64,000 bases of DNA from a bacterium (GTDB lineage Bacteria; Electryoneota; B3-LCP). Positions 8,503 through 15,624 of the stretch are shown one piece after another (positions within the stretch are counted from its first letter, which is position 1; every line of letters starts with the position of its first letter). The DNA lies in contig JAPKYS010000021.1 in NCBI GenBank assembly GCA_026394195.1, positions 1-64,000 on the forward strand, read 5' to 3'. A model generated the notes under the pieces. It saw only the letters and a program-made list of their open reading frames with translations, was not told the origin of the DNA and searched no databases. The position numbers and the translations under genes were made by a program.

Positions 8503-8665
8503 CAAGATGGCAAGAGAGCAAGATGGCAGGAAAGGAAGAAAGGAAGAGCGGTGGGTGGCACGGTCAGCTCGATGACCGTGCTGGAATCGCTAATTTGGAG
8601 TGCGGAAGCTTGCTTCCGCCTTAATGGTCATGCGGTGGCAAGCCACCGCACTCCACCATTCCCGC

Positions 8666-8803
8666 GCGTTGCGTCAGGTCTTGCTCCGCAGGAGTGCGAC
8701 CTGACGCTGTCACCTCCCCCAAACGCCCGTTCCATTTTTACTGTTTTCAAAAATATTTGAGAATATGCTTGACAAGGGGAACGGGGGAGGGTATATTGGG
8801 GAA
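8666..8803 (+). repeat. Composite repeat: inverted repeat plus promoter, copy 2
   Basis: Second copy of the element at 5323-5465. It has the same inverted repeat (GCGTCAGGTC/GACCTGACGC) and the same CCCGTTCCATTTTT block ending in a promoter. It lies downstream of the imuB-like gene. In between, 8600-8655 carries more small hairpins (GGAAGCTTGCTTCC, GCGGTGGCAAGCCACCGC). Confidence 0.75.
8769..8797 (+). promoter_or_regulatory. Sigma70-like promoter with G-rich spacer
   Basis: TTGACA (8769-8774), a 17-base spacer, TATATT (8792-8797). G-tracts GGGG, GGGGG, GGG and GGGG span the spacer and start region, so a G-quadruplex on the non-template strand is possible. It points toward three hairpin repeats and the 46-codon gene at 9115. 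Confidence 0.65.
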
Positions 8804-8811
8804 GATGGAAT

Positions 8812-9053
8812 CCCACAGCTTGCTGTGGGTTGGTTATTTCCCAATTTACCCCCCCACCCCTTTGCCCTGGTGCCCCACAGCTTGCTGTGGGTTGGTTATT
8901 TTCCAATTTACCCCCCCACCCCTCCGCTGTGGCTTCATTCGTTACAAAACCTATTTCGTAAAAAATAATTCCAACCCCCAACAACCTCCATGCCCACCAG
9001 CCCGGTGCCCCACAGCTTGCTGTGGGTTGGTTATTTCCCAATTTACCCCCCCC
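8812..9053. repeat. Three copies of a ~48-bp CCCCACAGC hairpin repeat
   Basis: Near-identical units start at about 8812, 8874 and 9008. Each consists of CCCACAGCTTGCTGTGGG followed by TTGGTTATTTCCCAATTTA and a run of seven or more C. The spacing is irregular (62 and 135 bases), and the units contain their own hairpin. Read on the minus strand, each unit shows the TAAATTGGG core found in the + strand promoter-hairpin elements at 30769 and 29280, so these look like inverted members of that family without a clear -35. Confidence 0.8.
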
Positions 9054-9114
9054 TTTCGTGGATTTATTCATTCAAAAACAAATCGCAAAAAAAATCCAAC
9101 ACCCAAGAACCTCC

Positions 9115-9255
9115 ATGTCCACCGACGACAAAACCAAAGGCTCCTCTGATGACCCAAAAAAATCTGAAGCGGAAAAAATCATCCGCCAGGCCAATGCCCT
9201 TCGGGAACTGGTGCAAAAACTGCTGAAGATCACCCGGAAGACCCGCTTGAATTAA
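9115..9255 (+). CDS. Small charged protein of 46 residues between imuB and dnaE2
   Basis: A short frame of 46 codons with a hydrophilic N-terminus (MSTDDKTKGSSDDPKKSEAE) and an amphipathic basic helix (KIIRQANALRELVQKLLKIT). The helix periodicity suggests a real peptide. The region before its ATG (AAAATCCAACACCCAAGAAC) is matched at 8965-8990, where a related leader and ATGCCCACC start run straight into a hairpin repeat, as if a duplicated copy had been interrupted. Placement between the two mutasome genes is suggestive only. I recognise no family. Confidence 0.45.
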   Translation: MSTDDKTKGSSDDPKKSEAEKIIRQANALRELVQKLLKITRKTRLN

Positions 9256-9320
9256 AACCTTCCTCTCTGGTACACCCTTCCTTCAATCTTCATTCTTCAA
9301 TCTCCAATCTCAAATTACTC

Positions 9321-9394
9321 CCCCAAAATAAACCCTCCTTGTCTCTTGACAACTGCACAATTGTGTAGTATATTATATGTGTGCAATTGTGCAG
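9321..9394 (+). promoter_or_regulatory. Promoter with tandem operators upstream of dnaE2
   Basis: Exact copy of 7033-7106: TTGACA (9346-9351), 17 bases, TATATT (9369-9374), with operator-like boxes at 9353-9368 and 9379-9394. It is 75 bases before the dnaE2 start. The intervening leader carries a GGACACG/CGTGTCC hairpin and ATTCTTCAATCTCC tandem words. Confidence 0.75.
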
Positions 9395-9400
9395 TTATTT

Positions 9401-9425
9401 AGGACACGACGAAGCGTGTCCCTCC
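9401..9425. repeat. GGACACG hairpin repeat, copy 1
   Basis: GGACACG ACGAA GCGTGTCC followed by CTCCAA. The same hairpin with one loop change is at 20409-20435, in the gap before the pseudouridine synthase gene. Confidence 0.55.
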
Positions 9426-9468
9426 AACTTTTAATTCGTCATTCTTCAATCTCCATTCTCCAATTGAA

Positions 9469-12400
9469 ATGTTCATCCACTTAAGCCTCCACTCCCACTA
9501 CTCGCTGCTGCGAGGGACTGCGTCACCGGAACAGCTCTGCGCCGCAGTCCAGGCGCAGGGCGGCGATACCATCGCCCTGACCGACACCAACGGCCTCTAC
9601 GGCATGGTGCTCTTCCTGCAGGCAGCCAAAGAGTACGGTCTGCGACCCATCATCGGCGCGGAGTTGCGGGTGGGAGGAAATATAATCTCTCGCAAAGACG
9701 CAAAGGCGCAAAGGAATTCTCCTAATTCTTCATTCGTCAATCGTCATTCTCCATTCTCAAATTTGAAAACCGCCCGCGCCACCCTCTTAGTCAAAAACCG
9801 GCAGGGGTATGCAAACCTGTGCAGGATCTTGTCGGACTACTATCTGGATGTTTCTTCAGTTCCTCCCTCGCCCGAAAATGAATTTTCGGGCTATTCACCT
9901 GCAGTCCTTGCAGGACGCTCTGAAGACGTCCCCTTCAGGGGACTGAAGGATGGCAGCCCGGGAATTCATTCCCGGGAAGAGGACGGGGAGGATAGGCATT
10001 CCTGCCTGTCCTCATGGAATCCTTCCGAGAATGGTCAGACAGGAATGTCTGACCTCCCCACCAGCTCCAACTTCGACCTCACCCAATCCCTGCTCGAGCA
10101 CTCCGAGGGGTTGGTCATCATCACAGCGGACCCGGTGTTGCTGGAAGCTCTGCGGGGTGGGGTGGAGGACCTTTACGCCGAATTGGTGCCCGGGCAGGAA
10201 GCGCACTGCACGCTAACTCTGGCGAAACAGTTGAACCTTCCGCCCGTCGCCACCAACCGCGTCCATTTCATCAATCCCGGAGATTATCAACTTCACCGGC
10301 TGTTGCGCGCCATCGATCTGAACACCACGCTTTCCCGCTTAAGCGAAGAGGAATTGGAATCGCCGCAGAGCTACCTGAAGCCGCCTCAAGAAATGGAAGA
10401 GTACTTCTTCTTCTGCCCGGAAGCAGTCGCTCACACCGAGCGCATCGCCGATTTGTGCCGCTATCAGCCTGATTTCAGCCTGACCTTCCCCCAGTTCGAC
10501 GGATTGGACGCCGAGCAGACTTTCCGACGCTTGCGGGAAGAGGCTTATCGGGGAGCGGAAAAGCGCTACGGCGGGATTTCCGCAGCAGTCAGGAATCGGT
10601 TGGAACACGAACTGGCGCTGATCAAGGAGAAGAACTTCGCTCCGATATTTCTGGTGGTGCAGGATATCGTCAAGCAGTCGCCGCGCACCTGCGGGCGGGG
10701 GTCGGCGGCCGCCAGCATCGTCTCCTATTGCCTGGAAATCACCCACGTCGATCCCATCCGCCACAACCTCTACTTCGAGCGCTTCTTAAACCCCGGTAGG
10801 ATTGATCCTCCCGACATCGACGTGGACTTCGCCTGGGACGAGCGCGACGACGTGCTGGCATACGTTTTCGCAAAGTACGGTACCGAACACGCCGCTATGA
10901 TCTCCAACCACGTCACCTTCCAGAAGAAGGCAGCCATCCACGAAATTGCCAAGGTTTACGGTCTGCCCGAAGCGGAAATCACCGCAGTGACCGGCAAAAT
11001 ATCGAGCTACTACTTCAACGCGCAGCCGGATGTGAACCAACAGCCGGCGTTGCGCTACCACGATTTTTCGCCACCCTGGCCCGAAATCATCCGGGCGGCG
11101 GAACGGCTGGAAGACGTTCCCCGGCACCTTTCAGTGCACTGCGGCGGTGTAGTCATCACTCCCGGGCCGATATCAGACCACGTCCCGGTACAGCGAGCGG
11201 TCAAAGCTGTAAACATTGTGCAATGGGAAAAGGATCAGGCGGAGGACGCCGGGCTGGTCAAGATCGACTTGCTGGGCAACCGGTCGCTGGCAGTGATCCG
11301 GGACGCTCTGCGGATGGTGGAAGAGAACCACGGCGTCCGCATCGAATTTTCCCGCTGGAATCCCATCGACGATCCGGAAACGCAGGCGATGATCGCAAGA
11401 GGTGAAACCATGGGGGTCTTCTATGTAGAATCGCCCGCTACAAGACTGCTGCAGAAAAAGGCGCAGGTCGGTGATTTCGAGCATTTGGTCATCCATAGCT
11501 CCATCATCCGCCCCGCCGCCAATCCCTACATCCACGACTACCTGGAACGGCTGAAGGGGAAGCCCTACGAACCCCTGCACCCACTGCTGGCGGATCTGCT
11601 GGACGAAACCTTCGGCATCATGGTCTACCAGGAAGACGTTTCCAGGGTGGCGATGCGGCTGGCTGGCTTCGATTCCAGCGAAGCCGACGAACTGCGCAAG
11701 ATCCTGTCCAAGAAGCACAAACAGAAGCGCCTGGCCGACCTGCAGAAGAAGTTCGTGAAAGGAGCTACCGATCGCGGCGTCAGCCGGGACGCCATCAAAG
11801 CGATCTGGCAGATGATCCTGAGCTTCGCCGGATACTCCTTCTGCAAGCCGCATTCGGCGTCGTATGCCATGGTCAGTTTCAAGAGCGCCTGGCTGCGGGT
11901 GCACTATCCCGCCGAATTCATGGCAGCGGTGATTTCCAACCAGGGCGGCTATTACTCCACCTTCGCCTACATATCCGAATCCCGGCGCATGGGTATTGAT
12001 ATACTGCCGCCCGACATTAACCAGAGCCGCATCCGCTACTGGGGAAAGGATCGTCAGATTCGCGTCGGTCTGATGCAGATCAAGGGGCTGTCACAGAAGG
12101 CGATGGAGCGGGTGGTGGAGGGGCAGGAGACTGAAACAAAGCGTGTCATTCCGGCTGGTCCGGAATCTGACACGCAACTATCGAAAACGGGTCGGGGCAA
12201 GCCCGACCCCTACACCTACAACTCCTACCTCAGCTTCGATGATTTCCTGCGCCGCACCAACCTCAACCCTGCCGACGTGCGCCTGCTGATCAAAGCCGGA
12301 GTCTTCGATGCTCTGGAAGACAAAGATCGCCGCGCCGAGCTGATGTGGCGGCTGGAAATACAGGAGGCGAGCAGCGCCTGTAATGCTCTGCCGCCCGGCG

Positions 12401-13029
12401 CTAAAGTATCTGTCTACCGGACCCAAAGCCCCCTCAAGGGGGCTGGAGCCCCGTTTACGGGGCTTTGTAAAGATGTAGCCCCGTCCTTCAGGGCGGGGTG
12501 GGAGGCTAACGAGCTGAACGTCATTCCGTCCTGCTCAGAATCCACCTATCGGCAGGGCGTTCAATTGAACGCCCCTACCAACGACCAACGACCAGCGGCC
12601 AGCGACCTCTTCTCCCCCGAGATCACCGAACCGCCCAAAGTGCTGCCCTACAACGAAAAGGCGCTCCTGCAGCACGAACTGGAGAGCTTCGGCTTCCTGA
12701 TCAGCCGGCACCCGCTGGAATTGTACCGAGAACGCCTGTCGGAGAAAAAGCTGGTCGATGCGGTCGATCTGCATCTGCATGTGGGCAAGCAGGTGCAGGT
12801 AGCGGGCTGGCTGATCACCGGCAAGATCGTCCCGACCAAGAACAAGGAGCTGATGGAGTTCCTGACCTTCGAAGATCTGACCGGATTGATCGAAACGGTC
12901 TTTTTCCCCCAGGTCTACGATCGCTACTGCCATATGCTCAACAAGAGCCGTCCCTATATTCTGAAGGGCAAAGTCGAAGAGGATTTCGGCGCGGTGACGC
13001 TGACGGTGGACGAGGTGAGGTGGGTGTGA
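9469..13029 (+). CDS. dnaE2: Error-prone DNA polymerase III alpha subunit DnaE2 (ImuC)
   Basis: This 1186-residue C-family polymerase is the catalytic partner of ImuB in translesion mutagenesis. It has an N-terminal PHP domain (LSLHSHYSLLRGTASPEQL, IALTDTNGLYGMV). The palm has GRGSAAASIVSYCLEITHVDP and the catalytic PDIDVDFAWDERDD, then MVYQEDV and GYSFCKPHSASYAM. A C-terminal OB fold follows (VQVAGWLITGKIVPTKN). It is over 100 residues longer than usual. The excess falls in four blocks, residues about 72-98, 133-199, 886-914 and 983-1046, whose DNA is made of the repeats that fill intergenic gaps here. All keep the frame. The start ATG is 75 bases after an operator-bearing promoter shared with imuB. 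Confidence 0.93.
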   Translation: MFIHLSLHSHYSLLRGTASPEQLCAAVQAQGGDTIALTDTNGLYGMVLFLQAAKEYGLRPIIGAELRVGGNIISRKDAKAQRNSPNSSFVNRHSPFSNLKTARATLLVKNRQGYANLCRILSDYYLDVSSVPPSPENEFSGYSPAVLAGRSEDVPFRGLKDGSPGIHSREEDGEDRHSCLSSWNPSENGQTGMSDLPTSSNFDLTQSLLEHSEGLVIITADPVLLEALRGGVEDLYAELVPGQEAHCTLTLAKQLNLPPVATNRVHFINPGDYQLHRLLRAIDLNTTLSRLSEEELESPQSYLKPPQEMEEYFFFCPEAVAHTERIADLCRYQPDFSLTFPQFDGLDAEQTFRRLREEAYRGAEKRYGGISAAVRNRLEHELALIKEKNFAPIFLVVQDIVKQSPRTCGRGSAAASIVSYCLEITHVDPIRHNLYFERFLNPGRIDPPDIDVDFAWDERDDVLAYVFAKYGTEHAAMISNHVTFQKKAAIHEIAKVYGLPEAEITAVTGKISSYYFNAQPDVNQQPALRYHDFSPPWPEIIRAAERLEDVPRHLSVHCGGVVITPGPISDHVPVQRAVKAVNIVQWEKDQAEDAGLVKIDLLGNRSLAVIRDALRMVEENHGVRIEFSRWNPIDDPETQAMIARGETMGVFYVESPATRLLQKKAQVGDFEHLVIHSSIIRPAANPYIHDYLERLKGKPYEPLHPLLADLLDETFGIMVYQEDVSRVAMRLAGFDSSEADELRKILSKKHKQKRLADLQKKFVKGATDRGVSRDAIKAIWQMILSFAGYSFCKPHSASYAMVSFKSAWLRVHYPAEFMAAVISNQGGYYSTFAYISESRRMGIDILPPDINQSRIRYWGKDRQIRVGLMQIKGLSQKAMERVVEGQETETKRVIPAGPESDTQLSKTGRGKPDPYTYNSYLSFDDFLRRTNLNPADVRLLIKAGVFDALEDKDRRAELMWRLEIQEASSACNALPPGAKVSVYRTQSPLKGAGAPFTGLCKDVAPSFRAGWEANELNVIPSCSESTYRQGVQLNAPTNDQRPAASDLFSPEITEPPKVLPYNEKALLQHELESFGFLISRHPLELYRERLSEKKLVDAVDLHLHVGKQVQVAGWLITGKIVPTKNKELMEFLTFEDLTGLIETVFFPQVYDRYCHMLNKSRPYILKGKVEEDFGAVTLTVDEVRWV
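9681..9762 (+). repeat. In-frame repeat block 1 inside dnaE2
   Basis: Between GAELRVGG and TARATLLVKNRQGYANL the DNA reads as intergenic words: CGCAAAGACGCAAAGGCGC and tandem ATTCTTCATTCGTCAATCG / ATTCTCCATTCTC. Matching words occur between genes at 9430-9465, 32285-32310 and 45478-45520. It encodes about 27 residues without counterpart in a typical DnaE2. Confidence 0.65.
9887..9976 (+). repeat. 90-bp palindromic repeat, copy in frame inside dnaE2
   Basis: Identical over 90 bases to the intergenic copy at 7221-7310. Ninety is a multiple of three, so the frame is preserved, and the copy encodes 30 residues (SGYSPAVLAGRSEDVPF...). It is preceded by another small palindrome (CCCGAAAATGAATTTTCGGG). 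Confidence 0.9.
9985..10060 (+). repeat. GGCATTCCTGCCTGTC repeat, copy in frame inside dnaE2
   Basis: The block GGGGAGGATAGGCATTCC ... GTCAGACAGGAATGTCTGAC ... CTCCCC parallels the non-coding copy at 29158-29233. It directly follows the 90-bp element, so together they add about 60 codons. Confidence 0.75.
12130..12212 (+). repeat. In-frame repeat block 3 inside dnaE2
   Basis: Contains GTGTCATTCCGG/CCGGAATCTGACAC and the palindrome GGTCGGGGCAAGCCCGACC (12189-12210). The palindrome is identical to the intergenic copy at 48739-48760. It encodes TKRVIPAGPESDTQLSKTG and lies just before YNSYLSFDDFLRRTNL, a normal DnaE2 segment. Confidence 0.7.
12415..12600 (+). repeat. In-frame repeat block 4 inside dnaE2
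   Basis: A chain of hairpins: CCCCCTCAAGGGGG, GCCCCGTTTACGGGGC, CCCCGTCCTTCAGGGCGGGG and the perfect palindrome GGGCGTTCAATTGAACGCCC (12555-12574). It separates RLEIQEAS from the linker preceding KALLQHELESFGFLISRHPL. It encodes about 62 residues of unusual composition. Confidence 0.65.
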
Positions 13030-13165
13030 TTTGTGATGCAAGGTGCGAGAGGGAGGGTGTCACGCCGGTAAAGGCCGGAATATAGTCCACCATAGGTGGA
13101 TCACGAAAAACGCGTGTCCAAGTCATGCCAATCAGTACCATCTATCTGCCCTTTCCGCTCCCTGT

Positions 13166-13897
13166 TCACCCAACTTTCCGTGCAATAACCAACATATTCT
13201 GGGAAAAAACCGGCTTGGAAGCTCCAATTTCCGCAGCCAACATTAAGCGAAATGGCGCCATCAACAGTACCCATAAAACATATCTGACCAAGCCCTTTGG
13301 GCCGTGAATAACGGGCTTGTCCTCAAAACACTCGATGTTCTGAAAACCGCAGGCGTTTAAGACCTGTCTCATTGACCGTGGTGTGAAACAATTTTCGTGA
13401 GTCAGATCCCCATAGAGAATCCTCATGCCGAATATCCCTTCCGCATTGGGGACATGGATTACAGCTATCCCATTTATTCGTAGCGCTTTACTGACTTGAT
13501 CCAGGACATCAAATAGCTCAACCTTGCTCAGATGTTCAAGAATGTCCATCAAAAAGATGACGTCATACGTCGCTGCCTTATCAGTCAGATAATCCTGCAT
13601 ATCCCGACATTGGATTTCTGCCAAACCTAATTCATGCGCCAATTCCACTTGCTCTGGTGAAATATCAATACCCTCAAGGTTACTATAGCCGAGCTGCTTC
13701 AGGCAGTATATCAATGCTCCATGTCCGCAAGCCAGGTCCAGAATTCTGATGTCTTTTTTATCCGGCAGATGTTCCTTAATAAGCTTGGAAAAGTAGGGAT
13801 AATTGCCAATGTTCAGACCAGTCTGCCGGTTAATGTTTATTCCAGCTTGCCCGGATGAGACGTAATGGTCGTACAGACGTTTTTTCCAATCGTACAT
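13166..13897 (-). CDS. Class I SAM-dependent methyltransferase
   Basis: This 243-residue protein carries motif I LDLACGHGALIYCLKQLG and motif II GIDISPEQVELAHELGL. It also has the acidic YDVIFLMDILEHL loop and a later RINGIAVIHVPNAEG strand, as in UbiG/Methyltransf_11 enzymes. The HENCFTPRSMRQVLNACGF segment is typical of methyltransferases in glycan or polyketide contexts, but the substrate cannot be told. A C-terminal hydrophobic stretch (YVLWVLLMAPFRLML) may touch the membrane. It is transcribed alone, converging on dnaE2. A GCAGGGGC/GCCCCTGC hairpin (13963-13986) lies in the gap upstream. Confidence 0.85.
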   Translation of the reverse strand: MYDWKKRLYDHYVSSGQAGININRQTGLNIGNYPYFSKLIKEHLPDKKDIRILDLACGHGALIYCLKQLGYSNLEGIDISPEQVELAHELGLAEIQCRDMQDYLTDKAATYDVIFLMDILEHLSKVELFDVLDQVSKALRINGIAVIHVPNAEGIFGMRILYGDLTHENCFTPRSMRQVLNACGFQNIECFEDKPVIHGPKGLVRYVLWVLLMAPFRLMLAAEIGASKPVFSQNMLVIARKVG

Positions 13898-14034
13898 ATA
13901 GCTCCTTCTCCCAAGGCCGCGTGGTTCGGTCAGCTTGATGACCGTGTACAGAAACTGACAAGCAGGGGCGTCGACTTGCCCCTGCTAACCGTCTTTATTT
14001 TTACGTCTGGGCGAGAAACTTTTTAGTCAAGCCC

Positions 14035-14472
14035 TCACTCCACCGGCGCAACGGAGATCACCTTGCGGGTGTCCTTTGCCACCAGAATTTCAAATGCGAC
14101 CGCGGTATAGCTGTTACCCTGGTCGACCGTGGGGGATACGCGGAATTTCTTCACCTTGTACTTCTCGCCGGTTTCAGGATTTTCCCAGATCTTATCCTGG
14201 TGCCGCTTGATCGCGCCGTCGAAGGATTTCAGGGTCCAGGTGCGCAGCAGGTTAATAGTATCTGCGGAGGCGCGGTCGTCCAAAAGGGGCATCGTGCCTG
14301 CGGGGCCCGAAATCACCCAGGCGTCGACGAAGGTCTTGACCGCCCCCTGTTCGCTATCTCCTGAAAGTGCAGATTTGAAACTCTCGAAACTATCGCAGGA
14401 CCAGATCAGTCCCAACGCCAGCAGCATGGCAGCGATCAATCCATATCTGAAAATCGCTTGGGATTGCTTCAT
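14035..14472 (-). CDS. Small lipoprotein of unknown function
   Basis: This 145-residue precursor has a hydrophobic signal (GLIAAMLLALGLIWSC) with the lipobox Cys at about residue 26. The mature domain FVDAWVISGPAGTMPLLDD followed by two beta-strand-like segments (EKYKVKKFRVSPTV, SYTAVAFEILVAKD) resembles a small NTF2/DUF4878-like fold, which I infer only weakly. ATG 14472 is chosen because AGGAGG lies 8 bases upstream. A TTG two codons earlier is less likely. No operon partner is seen. Confidence 0.65.
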   Translation of the reverse strand: MKQSQAIFRYGLIAAMLLALGLIWSCDSFESFKSALSGDSEQGAVKTFVDAWVISGPAGTMPLLDDRASADTINLLRTWTLKSFDGAIKRHQDKIWENPETGEKYKVKKFRVSPTVDQGNSYTAVAFEILVAKDTRKVISVAPVE

Positions 14473-14571
14473 AATCAAACCTCCTTGTCCTTCGTTTTAG
14501 GTGATGCTCAAGCTGTTTTATGGTAAAGAATAACCGCTGATAAATCAAGAGAATTTTCAGCTTTCTGCAGT

Positions 14572-14712
14572 TATTAATCCGACCGGAAAAACAATGGACA
14601 AACTATAAGCTGTCATTCCCGCAAGCGAAGCGCGTCGGGAATCGGACAGCCGCTTCCGAACAATTCGGAATAGCGGGCGAACACTGTCCACTATTAAGTG
14701 GTCGGGTTAATA
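14572..14712 (+). mobile_element. MITE-like element, copy A
   Basis: This 141-bp element begins TATTAATCCGACC and ends GGTCGGGTTAATA, giving 13-bp terminal inverted repeats with one mismatch. An inverted copy at 40671-40810 differs by one indel and one substitution. No ORF of transposase size is inside, so it would depend on a helper in trans. Terminal TA bases suggest TA target sites, which is an inference. It occupies part of the 516-base gap before the GNAT gene. The rest of the gap shows nothing recognisable. Confidence 0.75.
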
Positions 14713-14988
14713 AACGGCATTTCTTGCTTGTATCTAATCCTGCCTCAGCGACTGCTGGCAGTCCGTAAATCAGTGAGAATTTCGACGTTGCGTATCGCAT
14801 ACAAATAATTGCGCTTGACAATGTGAGCTTGATGAATTAAATTGTTTTAGTAGAATACTAAGGCAATGTTTACTATCAATGTACTCGGAGAAACGCAAAG
14901 CCGCCTTTTGGCTGTGGAACCAAATTCGGTATTAATTTATTCTACAACGCGTTCGCGCTAAACTCCCGAAATTTTCGGGGGGAGTTCT

Positions 14989-15624
14989 ATGCTCGATCTC
15001 AAATCCTGGTTAAGCACTTTAACGACGGGTGAGAGCGCCGGGTTCGAACCTCCCGGCCTGCCTCTGCGCGGCGAAAGAGTGATCATCCGCCCCTTCACCC
15101 GCGCCGACGAGGACCGACGGCAGGGTTGGTGCAAATACCAGGACCCTTATCTGTCGAAGTATAATTTCCAGCCGCAGGGAACAGCAGCCAACGATCTTAC
15201 GTTCCAGAGGTTGCAGGACCGGCTGCGCTTCGCAGTGGACGATCATCAGGACGAGTTGATCGGTTACCTTTCTCTGAAGCCGGCGCCGCGCCGCCAGGAT
15301 CGCGCAGAACTGGGGATGTGCTTCGCTGCCGACCAAGTCTCCCGAGGGAACGGAGCTGAAGCCCTGGACCTGTTGCTGCCTTGGGCTTACCGGACCCTCG
15401 ACCTCCAGTTCCTCACCCTGGAAGTGGATGCGATCAATGAGCGAGCCATTCGCTTGTACCGGAGCCTTAGGTTCAAAAAGACCGGTGAAAAATGGCAGAA
15501 GGAAAACAATCCGTCTCTGCAGGATTTTTTTATCCGTCACGGTTTTCATCCCGGCAGCAGATGCCGAGTTCATCAACTGGAGCTTCTCTCATGGAAAATG
15601 GAACGTCCGCGCGATCTTACCTGA
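14989..15624 (+). CDS. GNAT-family N-acetyltransferase
   Basis: This 211-residue protein starts with a short extension, then LPLRGERVIIRPFTRADEDRRQGW, the usual opening of RimJ/RimL-type acetyltransferases. LIGYLSLKPAPRRQDRAELGMCFAADQVSRGNGAEAL is the strand-4/motif A region; its acetyl-CoA pyrophosphate loop VSRGNG fits QxxGxG loosely. LEVDAINERAIRLYRSLRFKKTG is the motif B signature. The substrate is unknown. The start at 14989 has GGGGGGAG upstream. The 3' end overlaps the following lipoprotein gene by 34 bases in another frame. Confidence 0.8.
   Translation: MLDLKSWLSTLTTGESAGFEPPGLPLRGERVIIRPFTRADEDRRQGWCKYQDPYLSKYNFQPQGTAANDLTFQRLQDRLRFAVDDHQDELIGYLSLKPAPRRQDRAELGMCFAADQVSRGNGAEALDLLLPWAYRTLDLQFLTLEVDAINERAIRLYRSLRFKKTGEKWQKENNPSLQDFFIRHGFHPGSRCRVHQLELLSWKMERPRDLT

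Noticed and set aside
7923..8624. A 233-codon plus-strand frame overlapping the imuB-like gene
   Set aside because: Offset frame over a coding region with clear Y-family motifs. Composition is proline/arginine-rich as expected from reading GC-rich codons out of frame.
8812..9053. Three near-identical 48-base units resembling a CRISPR array
   Set aside because: Irregular spacing (62 and 135 bases), units containing their own hairpin, no cas genes and no unique-spacer pattern. They match a repeat family found singly elsewhere.
8628..9071. Minus-strand frame of 147 codons across the hairpin repeats
   Set aside because: It consists of translated repeat units (NNQPTASCGAPG twice) and has no independent support.
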